A model generated the notes under the pieces. It had not been told where the DNA came from and did not search any database. It saw nothing but the letters and a program-made list of their open reading frames with translations. A stretch of 44,822 nt of DNA from Terricaulis sp. (GTDB lineage: Bacteria > Pseudomonadota > Alphaproteobacteria > Caulobacterales > Aquidulcibacteraceae): contig JANPZV010000007.1 of assembly GCA_024707365.1 (NCBI GenBank), forward strand, positions 1 to 44,822, in the 5' to 3' direction. Position numbers and translations under genes: made by a program. Below are positions 8,891 through 17,170 of this stretch, in pieces. The stretch's first letter is position 1. Every line of letters starts with the position of its first letter.

Positions 8891-10304
8891 GGTGAAGCTC
8901 GACATCATCGATCCGGCGAGCGAGGAGATCGTCGCGCGCATCGCGGAGGATGATGCGGGCGCTGTTGACGCCGCGGTGAAGAAGGCGCGCGCGGCGTTCG
9001 AGGGCGGCTGGCGCAGCGCTTCGGTTGAAACCCGCCAGCGCGCGCTGCGCGATGCGGCCAAGGCGATTGGCGATCACGTTGAAGAGCTCGCCACGCTCGA
9101 GACGCTCAACACCGGCATTCTGCTGAAAGACGCGCGCGCGCGATACGCAGGCCGGACGGCGCGGAATTTTGAGTTCTTCGCCGAATATATCGGCCAAACG
9201 GCAGGGCGCGTGTTCGATCAGAACCCAGCCTATATCACCAGCGTGCGGCGCGAGCCGGTTGGCGTGGCGGGGCTGATCGCGCCGTGGAATTTGCCGCTGG
9301 CGCTGGGCTCGATGAAGATCGCGGCGGCGATCGCGTTCGGCAATACGTGCGTGATCAAGCCTTCGGAGCAGGCGCCGCTGGCGGTGATCCGCTTGGGGGA
9401 GATCCTGGCCGAGATTCTGCCTGAGGGCGTGGTGCAGGTGATCAATGGGCGCGGGCATGTGACGGGCGCGGCGCTGGTTGCGCACCCGGGTGTCGCCGCG
9501 ATTTCCTTTACAGGCGGCGCAGAAACCGGCCGCCGCATCGCCGCTGCGGCGGGCGATGGCATGAAGCCGGTGACGATGGAATTGGGCGGAAAATCCGCCA
9601 ACATCATCTTTGAATCTGCGGATTTTGAACGCGCGCTGGATGCGGCGCTGCTGGGCGTGTTCGCCAATAATGGCCAGCAATGCCTCGCCGGCTCGCGCAT
9701 CCTCGTGCAAGCCTCGATCGCGGATCGCTTCATCGAAGCGTTTGCTGCGCGCACGCGCGCGATCCGCATCGGCCATCCGCACGATCCGGCGACGGAGCTT
9801 GGGCCGGTCGCCTCCGCGGTGCAGCGCGATAAGGTGCTTGGCGCTTATGCCGAAGCGATTGAAGAGGGCGCGCGCCCGCTTGCCGGCGGCAAGCGCGCGC
9901 CAGGCTTTGAGCGCGGCTATTATGTTGAGCCGATCGCGGTTGAGGCGCCGAGCAATGCGCTGAAAGCGTGCCAGGAAGAAATCTTCGGGCCGTTCGCCAC
10001 CATCATTCGCTTTGATACGGAAGAGGACGCCTATTCCATCGCCAACGGCACGCGCTATGGCCTGGTTTCTTACGTGTGGACGCGCGATCTGGCGCAATCC
10101 ATGCGCGCGCAGGAGCGTTTGGAATCGGGCGTGGTGTGGATCAACACGCCGGTCACGCGCGAGTTGCGCGCCCCGTTTGGCGGGGTGAAGCAATCAGGCA
10201 TCGGCGCGGAGGGCGGCGCTGCGTGCGAGGCGCTTTATACGCGCGAGAAAACCATCACCATCCCGCGTAGCGATTTCCCGATCGAAAAGATCGGCGCCGT
10301 TTAA
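8880..10304 (+). CDS. NAD(P)-dependent aldehyde dehydrogenase A (HpaE/hydroxymuconic semialdehyde type)
   Basis: A 474-residue ALDH oxidising an aldehyde or semialdehyde to the acid. Start ATG 8880 was chosen from ATG 8871 and 8880, both inside the end of the preceding gene. From that start, the NAD site includes IAPWNLPLALGSM (133-145), the general base is Glu234 in TMELGGKSANII, and the nucleophile is Cys268 in NNGQQCLAGSR. The EEIFGPFATIIRF and RAPFGGVKQSGIG blocks are intact. The N-terminus is about 20 residues shorter than usual. It resembles ALDH C at 37028, including a shared C-terminal TxTIP...KIG end, so the two are paralogues. It converges with methyltransferase 1, overlapping by a few bases. 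Confidence 0.9.
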   Translation: MGAKVKLDIIDPASEEIVARIAEDDAGAVDAAVKKARAAFEGGWRSASVETRQRALRDAAKAIGDHVEELATLETLNTGILLKDARARYAGRTARNFEFFAEYIGQTAGRVFDQNPAYITSVRREPVGVAGLIAPWNLPLALGSMKIAAAIAFGNTCVIKPSEQAPLAVIRLGEILAEILPEGVVQVINGRGHVTGAALVAHPGVAAISFTGGAETGRRIAAAAGDGMKPVTMELGGKSANIIFESADFERALDAALLGVFANNGQQCLAGSRILVQASIADRFIEAFAARTRAIRIGHPHDPATELGPVASAVQRDKVLGAYAEAIEEGARPLAGGKRAPGFERGYYVEPIAVEAPSNALKACQEEIFGPFATIIRFDTEEDAYSIANGTRYGLVSYVWTRDLAQSMRAQERLESGVVWINTPVTRELRAPFGGVKQSGIGAEGGAACEALYTREKTITIPRSDFPIEKIGAV

Positions 10305-11420
10305 GCGGCGGGCTTCGCGATCCAGGCGTGCCAGAAGCCGGGGGCCGGCCGTGCGCGGCACCTTGGCTTCTTCGACGCTGGCAAAGCCTGCGTCTTTGAG
10401 CTCCGCGCCAAAATCGCAGCTGCAATATTCCACCCAGAAGGGCTCGTTATTGTAGCGCAGATCATAGGCGCGCTCGGCCTGCTCCCAGGGGCTTTTGCCG
10501 CGGAACAAGAGATCAACGTCCTGATGCACGACGATGCCGCCGGGCGCGAGCAGGCGCAGGCTTTCGCGCGCCACGGCGCGGCGATCCTCGCCGGAAATCT
10601 CGTGCAGCAGATTGTGCGAGACGATCAGATCAAAATGCCCATCTGGGAATGTCGTTGCGGCGGCGGACATCTGGTGGAAATGCACGCGCGTCCCCATCGC
10701 TTCGGCGCGCGCGTGCGCATAACGCAGCATCGAGGCGCCAAGATCGATCGCGTGCACATCGGCGTCCTTGAAGTGTGAGCCGTACACGGTGGAAGCGCCG
10801 CCGGCGGAGCAGCCCATATCGAGGATGCGGCGCGGGCGGAAGTCGGGATGCAGCTTTTCAAGGTGCGCGATCACCGCGCCGGCTTTGGAATCTTCCTTGC
10901 CCATGCCGCGGCCCATCGAATAGAGCCGCCCGCCGCTTTCATAGAGCGCGCCAACCGTGACCGAGCGCGCGTCCGCGTCGTTGCAATAGCCTTCGGGCTG
11001 CAAGTGGATGTGCACGTCATCGTAGACGGCCGGCGCGGTGAAATTGGGATCGAGCGTCAGCGAGCCAAGCCGCGTCGAGGCGTCCATCAGCGCTTGGGCG
11101 GTTTCTTCCATCCGCTCTTTTTCGCGAAACACGGTCTCGCCGATCGATTGCCACATCATCTCTTGGGCGGTGCGGTCAATCGCTTTGGTGAAGCGATAAT
11201 GGGTGGTCTTATCGAGATCGACTTCCGCCTCCCGCCAATCGGCCGGCGCGCGCCCGTGCGCGGCGAGGAAGGCGGGTTCGGCTTCGTGCTTCACGACCGT
11301 GGGCACGGCGCCGCGCAGCGGGCCCATGACATGCCGCTTCAGCGCCAGCACAAAACGCTGCTGGGCCATTTCTTCCGGCGTTTGCCGGGCCAGCATGGCG
11401 TGCGGTTCGTTGCGTTTCAT
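10301..11420 (-). CDS. Class I SAM-dependent methyltransferase 1 with a long N-terminal domain, one frameshift
   Basis: Residues 1 to about 190 form an N-terminal domain (ALKRHVMGPLRGAVPTVVKH, LGSLTLDPNFTAPAVYDDVH, LYSMGRGMGKEDSKAG). A Rossmann methyltransferase domain follows, with motif I RRILDMGCSAGGASTVYG, an acidic VHAIDLGASMLRYA loop, and DLIVSHNLLHEISG. An extra G in the G-run at 10340-10344 shifts the frame. Removing it gives an end VPRTAGPGFWHAWIAKPAA and a stop at 10301-10303, in line with methyltransferase 2. The paralogue at 16044 has the same two-part layout. The methyl acceptor is unknown. It is the last gene of a minus-strand set with the SDR, the PqqC-like protein and ALDH B. 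Confidence 0.85.
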
Positions 11421-11433
11421 GGAGCGTCTCCCG

Positions 11434-12162
11434 TTAGTCCAGCACCAGGCCGCCGCTAAGATTGATCGATGCGCCCGTAATTGAGCGCGCGTGTTCGGAA
11501 AGCAAGAACGCGGCGGTGGCGGCGGCCTCCGCCGGCTCGATCAGCGCGCGGGTGAGCATGGCGTTCTTCGCCGCTTGCAGCGTTTCGGGCGAAAGCCGAT
11601 CCAGCATCGGCGTGCGCACCGGGCCTGCGATAATGGTGTTCACCCGCACAAGCGGCGCCCATTCCTTGGAAAGATAGCGTCCGAAATTTGCAAGGCCCGC
11701 TTTGGCGACGGCGTAAGCGGGGCCCGATATGGCAGAGCCGCCATGGCTGCCGTTTACCGAGCCGAAGAACACGGCCGCGCCGCTGTTTTGCTTGAGCTGC
11801 GGCTCAAGCGCCTGGGCGAGCAGGAAGGCGGAGGTGAGGTTTGCGTCCACCACATCGCGCCAGCCTTGGGCGCTGATCTCCGCAACCGCGCCGGGGCCGA
11901 CAATGCCGGCGGCGTGCACGAAGCTGTCGATGCGGCCGAAATGGGCGAGCGCTTCGGCGGCGGCGCGTTTGGCGTCGGCTTCATCGCTGGCGTTGCCGGT
12001 GATGCTGAACACGCCTTCGCGCGCGGGCGAGGGCGCAAGGTCAAATGACGCCACGCGCCCGCCCGCGGCGAGATATTGCTCCTGAACGGCGCGCCCAATG
12101 CCGCCGGTCGCGCCACTCAAAAAGAGGACGCGACCTTCGGCCTTGAGCAGCGCAACGCTCAC
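11434..12162 (-). CDS. Short-chain dehydrogenase/reductase
   Basis: A 242-residue classical SDR that oxidises an alcohol or reduces a ketone with NAD(P). The cofactor motif is SGATGGIG (16-23). Asp41 at the end of the second strand favours NAD(H). The stabilising motif appears as HAAGIVG (83-89), and Asn108 with Ser135, Tyr150 and Lys154 (YAVAK) completes the catalytic tetrad. The C-terminus ITGASINLSGGLVLD is normal. It starts with GTG and overlaps the preceding PqqC-like gene (GTGA), which indicates translational coupling. Substrate unknown; likely a hydroxylated intermediate of the island's pathway. Confidence 0.92.
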   Translation of the reverse strand: MSVALLKAEGRVLFLSGATGGIGRAVQEQYLAAGGRVASFDLAPSPAREGVFSITGNASDEADAKRAAAEALAHFGRIDSFVHAAGIVGPGAVAEISAQGWRDVVDANLTSAFLLAQALEPQLKQNSGAAVFFGSVNGSHGGSAISGPAYAVAKAGLANFGRYLSKEWAPLVRVNTIIAGPVRTPMLDRLSPETLQAAKNAMLTRALIEPAEAAATAAFLLSEHARSITGASINLSGGLVLD

Positions 12163-12878
12163 GCCGCTTCCTTCACGTTCAGCGAAGCGAGGATTTCAGA
12201 GAGCATGTTGTAGCGCAGCGCCGCCGAGCCAGAGACGGCTTGGATCGCCATCTGCTGCTTCTCGGGCGTATCGGCGTAGCGGTTGCACAGCTCCATGCCG
12301 ATGGCGGCGTGCTCATCGTCATTCTCGACGTGGACGTGGAAGAATTCCAGCTCATCGTCGCTAAAGCCCATCTTCTCCATGGCGGAGATGTAGGCTGGAT
12401 AGAGCGTGGGCAGCTGGCCTTCGAGCGCAACCATGATGCCGGCGCAGGATTCGTGCATCGGGCGGATTTGCGAGAGCTCCCAAATCCAGGCGCGCATCGC
12501 GCGCGTGGAGGGCAGGATGCGGCCTTCGCGCTCGGCGTTCTTGACGTAATCGTCGGTGAGGCCGCAAGCGCGCGCGAATTTCAGCAGCAGCGCAGGGTGG
12601 GCTTTATCCGGTTGCTCGGGCGGCACCTCGCCGGCGAGGTTTTCCATAATCAGCTCGCGGCCGTCATCATCGGGCATGCGGGCGTAGAGCGCGGCAAATT
12701 GCGGGGGGATGGCCACGATATAGTAATAGTGCTGCACCGCCCATTCGCCGAGCTGCTGGCGGGTGAACTGCCCGGCGGTCCAGGTCGCGCTGAAGGGGTG
12801 CTTGCCCGAGCCGCGCGGCTTGCGCGCATCGTGCAGCGCCTGGGTGAATTCCTCTAAAGAAAGCTTCGTCATGGCCAT
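12159..12878 (-). CDS. PqqC/TENA-like iron-containing redox protein (heme-oxygenase-fold diiron family)
   Basis: 239 residues, all helical in character. AVQHYYYIVAIPPQFAALYA (47-66) is the signature of the PqqC/CADD/TENA branch. Likely metal ligands are Glu84 or Glu88 with His94, Glu153 (VALEGQLP), and His183-x3-Asp187-x2-His190 in HVHVENDDEH. This HxxxDxxH spacing is the one I recall for CADD-like diiron oxidases (HDO superfamily). Such enzymes do O2-dependent chemistry such as N-oxygenation, C-C cleavage or, in PqqC, cofactor-free oxidation. It lies between ALDH B (13 bases upstream) and the SDR (overlap), so a role as an oxidase in the pathway is inferred. The actual reaction is unknown. 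Confidence 0.82.
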   Translation of the reverse strand: MAMTKLSLEEFTQALHDARKPRGSGKHPFSATWTAGQFTRQQLGEWAVQHYYYIVAIPPQFAALYARMPDDDGRELIMENLAGEVPPEQPDKAHPALLLKFARACGLTDDYVKNAEREGRILPSTRAMRAWIWELSQIRPMHESCAGIMVALEGQLPTLYPAYISAMEKMGFSDDELEFFHVHVENDDEHAAIGMELCNRYADTPEKQQMAIQAVSGSAALRYNMLSEILASLNVKEAA

Positions 12879-12890
12879 TGATCCTTTGGT

Positions 12891-14363
12891 TTAAGCGGCG
12901 GGGCGTGAAGGCGCCTTGGATTCCTCCATGGCGTCGATGCTGACCGGATTTCCGGTCTGGATGATCAGCGCCTTCTTGCGGATGAAGCGCTGGATGGAGG
13001 CGGGCCCCATGCGGGAGCCGCCCATGCCGGAAAAGCCGAACGAGTTCTTTTCCGGTTCGTAGGTCATGATGGTGAGGCCGCAATCGTTCACCGAGAGCCC
13101 GCCTGCATTGATCTCTTCGGCGATCACGCGGGCTTCATCGGTGGTGGCGCCGATCACGGCGGCGGAGAGGCCGAACGATGTGTCGTTGGCGAGCGCGATG
13201 GCTTCTTCCACGGTGTCGAACGCCATCACCGGCAGCACCGCGCCGAAGGTTTCTTCGGTCATGATCGCCATGTCGTGATTGACGTTCTCGAGCACGGTGG
13301 CGGGGCACCAGAGGCCGCCATCGCGTTCCAGCACCTCGCCGCCGGCGCGCACTTTGGCGCCTTTGGCGATTGCGTCCGCGAGATGATCGGCGATGATCTT
13401 GGCTTGCGGCGCATGGATCACCGGGCCGATATGGCCCTGGTGGATGCTTGGCCAATTGATCTCGAGCGCGGCCGCCTTGGCGGCCAGTTTTTCGACAAAC
13501 GCATCATGGATCGAACGGTGCACGTACACGCGCTCGATCGAGAGGCATGCTTGGCCTGCATTGGAGAGCCCGCCGCGCACGACCGATTCAACCGCGCGGT
13601 CGATGTCAGCCGAGGGCAGCACGATCACCGGATCCTTGCCGCCCAGTTCCAGCGATGCGGGAATGAAGCGGCGGGCGGCGGCTTCGGCCACCTTGCGGCC
13701 GGTTTGCACCGAGCCGGTGAAGCAGATGAGATCGACCTCTTCGATCAGCGCTTGGCCGGCTTCGGCGCCGCCGAGCACGAAAGCGAGCACCTCTTTCAGC
13801 GCGGGCACATCATTGAGCGCCTCGCGCAGCGGCTCAACAAAACGCGGCGTGATTTCCGAAGGCTTGATAATCGCAGCGCAGCCGGCGGCGAGCGCGGGCA
13901 CAGCGTCGATCAAGCTCAGCGTCACCGGGAAATTCCACGGCGAGATAAAGCCCGCCAGCGGATAGGGCACATATTGGTTTTGATAGCGCACGGTGGGGAT
14001 GAGGGCGGAGGCGCGCTCTTCGCCGCGCATGTTCGCGCCGAGCGCTTCAGGCGCAAGCTTGGCCCAGCGGCGGATATTGCGGATCGCGCCGTCAACCTCG
14101 GTTTCGGAGAGATGCCAGCGGCCGGTATCGTGCGTGAGCGCGGCGATCAGCGCGGCGCGCCGTGCTTCGATGGCGTCAGCCCAGGCGCTGAGGGCGTTGG
14201 CGCGTTCAGCAATGCCGAGCGCGCGCCATTTGGGCTGGCGCGTGCGAAGCGCTTTTGCGATCTCTGCGATCTGGGCGGGCGTGTCGGCGGCGAAGGAATA
14301 ATCCACCACGCCGGTCCGCGGATTGCGCACAGCGAATTGATGTGAACCAGCCGCGTCAGCCAT
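12891..14363 (-). CDS. NAD(P)-dependent aldehyde dehydrogenase B
   Basis: A 490-residue ALDH with all key residues: SPWNFPVTLSL (141-151), CFTGSVQTGRKVAE (214-227), Glu239 in ASLELGGKDPVIV and Cys273 in NAGQACLSIERVYV. The C-terminal half has EETFGAVLPVMAF in place of the usual EExFGPxxP block. This sequence is distinct from ALDH A and C and closer to the coniferyl/succinic-semialdehyde-like group. It is the first gene of the minus-strand set ALDH B, PqqC-like, SDR, methyltransferase 1. The promoter region contains a predicted operator 14-37 bases upstream of the start codon. Confidence 0.92.
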   Translation of the reverse strand: MADAAGSHQFAVRNPRTGVVDYSFAADTPAQIAEIAKALRTRQPKWRALGIAERANALSAWADAIEARRAALIAALTHDTGRWHLSETEVDGAIRNIRRWAKLAPEALGANMRGEERASALIPTVRYQNQYVPYPLAGFISPWNFPVTLSLIDAVPALAAGCAAIIKPSEITPRFVEPLREALNDVPALKEVLAFVLGGAEAGQALIEEVDLICFTGSVQTGRKVAEAAARRFIPASLELGGKDPVIVLPSADIDRAVESVVRGGLSNAGQACLSIERVYVHRSIHDAFVEKLAAKAAALEINWPSIHQGHIGPVIHAPQAKIIADHLADAIAKGAKVRAGGEVLERDGGLWCPATVLENVNHDMAIMTEETFGAVLPVMAFDTVEEAIALANDTSFGLSAAVIGATTDEARVIAEEINAGGLSVNDCGLTIMTYEPEKNSFGFSGMGGSRMGPASIQRFIRKKALIIQTGNPVSIDAMEESKAPSRPAA

Positions 14364-14376
14364 GGGCGCACTTCCT

Positions 14377-14400
14377 ATCTGTTATAATGATATAACAACA
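14377..14400. promoter_or_regulatory. Predicted GntR operator upstream of ALDH B
   Basis: Contains a perfect 7-bp inverted repeat TGTTATA-ATGA-TATAACA (14380-14397). It also fits the island-wide 9-6-9 pattern TGTTGTCAT-N6-ATGACAACA, with right arm ATAACAACA (8 of 9) and a weaker left arm. AT-rich in otherwise GC-rich DNA. Confidence 0.6.
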
Positions 14401-14423
14401 ATACAGGCATTGGGGCAAGTGCT

Positions 14424-14753
14424 TTAGCCCGCCGCCGAGTCGGAAGCCTTAAGGGCGTCGAGTTCGTACGAGAGCACGCGGAACATGCGCGTGACGAAGG
14501 CTTGATCCCACTCGAGCCGCTCTGCCTGGACCGCGTTGTCCGGCTGGTACGAGGCGAGCGCATCCTGGCTCAGTAAGCCGTTATTTTCTAGAACTTTCTC
14601 AAGCGTATCGAGGCGCTCGTTGACGGCGGAGAGCTGAGAAGCCACCGCCAAAAGCATCGAAAGCAGGCGGTCGCAATCGGCGCTTTCCAGGAAATGCGGG
14701 CGCGGGCCGGATGAGGCCGCCGCCGCATGCGCCACCGCTTCTAGCTTGCGCAC
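14424..14753 (-). CDS. Small coiled-coil protein SP1 of unknown function
   Basis: A 109-residue protein starting with GTG. The middle, RLLSMLLAVASQLSAVNERL then DTLEKVLENNG, has heptad-like spacing of Leu, Val and Ala and should form a coiled coil. The second half reads ALASYQPDNAVQAERL then AFVTRMFRVLSYELDALK. It is clearly paralogous to SP2 at 15659 (shared RLLSM, NxxLDxL, PDxAxxAER and AFVxRxxR). I recognise no named family. The two copies flank the GntR A gene and travel with methyltransferase, Rieske and PqqC-like genes, so an accessory or assembly role for the oxygenases is possible but unproven. Confidence 0.75.
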   Translation of the reverse strand: MRKLEAVAHAAAASSGPRPHFLESADCDRLLSMLLAVASQLSAVNERLDTLEKVLENNGLLSQDALASYQPDNAVQAERLEWDQAFVTRMFRVLSYELDALKASDSAAG

Positions 14754-14779
14754 AGCCGAGACTCCTATTACAAGTTATA

Positions 14780-14803
14780 TGACGTTATGATGATAGCATA
14801 AGA
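14780..14803. promoter_or_regulatory. Weak GntR operator-like site between SP1 and GntR A
   Basis: TGACGTTAT-N6-AGCATAAGA matches the island consensus in 6 and 5 of 9 arm positions. It lies in the AT-rich divergent spacer (14754-14871) that must hold both promoters. Confidence 0.35.
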
Positions 14804-14871
14804 CGAGCTTGAAAGGCAGCCTTTGTTTCATGGGCTGCAATGGGCGCGTCGCGGGCGCAGAAGGGCAGGAT

Positions 14872-15650
14872 ATGTCGATCGAGAAGATGGCCTCGCAGCG
14901 TACGCCGCGCCCAGAAGAGCAGGTCAATCTCACGCTGCGCGCGCCGCGTTATGCGCAGGTGTACGCCGTGCTGCGCGATTGGGTGCTGCAGGGCGTTTAT
15001 GCGCCGGGCCAGCGCATGCCTTCGGAGAGCGAATTGTGCGCCTCGTTTGATGTTTCGCGCATCACTGTGCGTTCGGCGGTGGAGATGCTCGAGAAAGAGG
15101 GGCTGGTTCAGCGCATCCAGGGGCGCGGCACGTTTGTGCGCTCGGATTTGAAGGACGTGCCCAGCCGCGGCGATCTTTCAGAACTGGTGCGCCGCGTGCG
15201 CCAACTCGATGCGCGCTCCATGCCCGAAGATGTGGTGGTGCGCGATGAGATCGCCGATGACGGCATTGCGCGCGATCTGCAATTGAACGCGGGCGAAACC
15301 GTGGTGCATTGCTCCTACATGCGCTTGCGCGATGGCGAACCGATTGGCGTCGCCGATATCTATGTGCCTAAAAGCCTTGGCGTGACGCTGACGGCGGAGG
15401 ATTTCAAGGAAACAGCGCCCACGCTGCTTGAGCGCAAAGGCATTGAAATCTTGGGTGCGCACCAATTGCTTACGCCACGCTGGCGGATGCGAAAATCGCC
15501 TCGCGGCTTTCAATTCCTGTGGGCGCGCCGATCGTGCAGGTGCGCTTGCTGGTGCTGGCGGTGAACAGCCAGCCGGTGGAGCTGTTGCTCGCGCATTATC
15601 GCGCCGATCGCTACGTCCACCACGTTTTCCTGGCGGCGCGCTCGTCCTGA
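14872..15650 (+). CDS. GntR/HutC-family transcriptional regulator A, one frameshift
   Basis: An N-terminal winged helix-turn-helix, APRYAQVYAVLRDWVLQGVY then GQRMPSESELCASFDVSRIT and GLVQRIQGRGTFV, is followed by a UTRA ligand domain (VVHCSYMRLRDGEPIGVADI, LLERKGIEILGAHQLL). An indel near 15470 shifts the frame. Reading on gives LADAKIASRLSIPVGAPIVQ, then LLAHYRADRYVHHVFLAARS and TGA at 15648, matching GntR B. Start ATG 14872 was chosen because AGAAGGGCAGGA precedes it; an upstream start at 14809 in frame is possible. The corrected length is about 259 residues. It probably binds the 9-6-9 operators and releases them on binding a pathway metabolite. Confidence 0.88.
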
Positions 15651-15658
15651 TCGGCTGA

Positions 15659-16039
15659 TCAGGAGACGTCCACCTTCGGGTGCGGCGTCCCTTCCGGGCC
15701 GGCGACGAGATCGAGGATGTCGTTATAATCCATGCCGGCGGGTTTGGAGGCGCGCTCGAAATCCGCCGTAACCAAGCGCATGACGCGTTGCACGAAGGCG
15801 TTGCGCTTGCGCGTGCGCTCGGCGGCGAGCGCCGCGTCCGGCACGAAATTTTCGACATCAGCCGGGGTGAACGCGCCCTTGGCGGCGACATGCGTGAGAT
15901 TGTCGAGCTTATCGTTCAGCATGCTGACCTCGGCGGCCAGCGCCACGATCATGCTAAGCAGCCGCTCGGAATCATGATCTTCCAGCGAGCCGGGGCGGCC
16001 GCCGCGCGATGCTTTCGGAAGCGGGGGAATGGCGTTCAT
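15659..16039 (-). CDS. Small coiled-coil protein SP2, paralogue of SP1
   Basis: 126 residues from ATG at 16037-16039. The start reads MNAIPPLPKASRGGRPG. The helical core is SERLLSMIVALAAEVSMLND then KLDNLTHVAAKG. FTPADVENFVPDAALAAERT and RNAFVQRVMRLVTADFERA follow, with a tail MDYNDILDLVAGPEGTPHP that SP1 lacks. The core aligns with SP1 throughout. It starts four bases after the stop of methyltransferase 2, so it is co-transcribed with methyltransferase 2 and the Rieske oxygenase. No known family recognised. Confidence 0.78.
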   Translation of the reverse strand: MNAIPPLPKASRGGRPGSLEDHDSERLLSMIVALAAEVSMLNDKLDNLTHVAAKGAFTPADVENFVPDAALAAERTRKRNAFVQRVMRLVTADFERASKPAGMDYNDILDLVAGPEGTPHPKVDVS

Positions 16040-16043
16040 TGGC

Positions 16044-17170
16044 TCAGCCCTCACTCTTGCGCGCGCCATAGGCGAGCCAGCCGCCTTGCTTGCCGTTGAA
16101 TGTCGGGGCCACGGCCTCGAACACGTTTTCTTCGGCAAAGCCGGCCTTCACCGCGGGCTTGATGAGATCCATTTCGGCGAGCGTGGACCAGAAGGGCTCG
16201 GCGTTGTGGGTGGCGTCCCAATTGGTGATGAATTGATCCACCGCGTCGGTGCGGCGCACCGGCACCTCGATGTGCAGCATCAAACCGCCCGGCCGCAGCA
16301 GACGATGGCATTCGGCGACGATGTTGTAGAGCGCGTCGTATGAGGTTTCGTGCAGCAGAATGTGCGAAACGATGAGATCAAACTCGCCATCCTGGAAATT
16401 GGTTTTCTCGGCGTTGCCTTGCGTCCAATGCACTTTTTGCCGAGCGCTTCGGCGCGCGCGAAGGCATAGCGCAGCGAGGGGGCCGAAAGATCAAGGCCGT
16501 AAACCTCCGCTTCGGGGAAGGCTTCGCAATAGGGCAGCGTGGAAAGGCCCACGGTGCAGCCGAGGTCAAGCACGCGCCTCACTTTCAAATCGGGAAAATT
16601 GGCTTTTACATAAGCCGCGCCGGCAAGGCCCTTATCCTCATTGAGCGCGCCGTGCTTGCCCATCGAGAAGATGAAGGAGCCCAGATCGCTGCGCGCGCCG
16701 GCCCACACATCATCTTCCGTGCGCTCAAGGAAATATGAGCCGGGCACGCAATGGATATCCACTTCGCGCTGATAGGGCGGCAGAGTGATGTTCGGATCCA
16801 GCGTGATCGAGCCCTTCACATCCCCGCCGGCGATGGTGCGGTAGCGTTCGATCAGGCTCGGCAGTTCGCGCTCGCAAACCGCGGAGGTGATGTCGAGGTA
16901 AAATTCCTGCTGCGCGCGGCCGAGCGCGCTCCACCAGCGATAGGCTTTATCCTCGCCCAGCGCATCGCCCACTTCAGTCCAGCTTTGCGGGCGGCGGCCG
17001 TGCTTTTCCTGCCAAGCGGGGGCGGCGCGGTGCTCGTACACCTCCGGCAGCGCTGAGCGCAGCGGGCCGCGCAAATGGCCTTTGAGCGCAATAGCGAAAT
17101 CAAGCAGCGCCTGCTCCTCGAAATTCGGCATCGGCGACATGGCGTGCGGGAGGGGGCGGGGCGTGCTCAT
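16044..17170 (-). CDS. Class I SAM-dependent methyltransferase 2, paralogue of methyltransferase 1, one frameshift
   Basis: It has the same architecture as methyltransferase 1: an N-terminal domain (ALKGHLRGPLRSALPEVYEH, KGSITLDPNITLPPYQREVD, FIFSMGKHGALNEDKG), then motif I RRVLDLGCTVGLSTLPYC and YGLDLSAPSLRYAFARAEAL. An indel near 16433 moves the frame. The rest reads VHWTQGNAEKTNFQDGEFDL, IVSHILLHETSYDALYNI, LLRPGGLMLHIEVPV and ends GGWLAYGARKSEG. The start overlaps the Rieske stop (ATGA), so synthesis of the two is coupled. A methyl-transfer step paired with a Rieske oxygenase is the contextual suggestion; the acceptor is unknown. Confidence 0.85.

Noticed and set aside
8706..10193. Long open frame opposite ALDH A (about 495 codons)
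   Set aside because: High-GC shadow of ALDH A; composition is Arg/Ala/His-rich with no family resemblance.
10194..10300. Methyltransferase 1 continuing past 10301 into the ALDH A gene
   Set aside because: The extension follows an extra base in a G-run at 10340-10344; the corrected frame stops at 10301-10303 with an end like that of methyltransferase 2.
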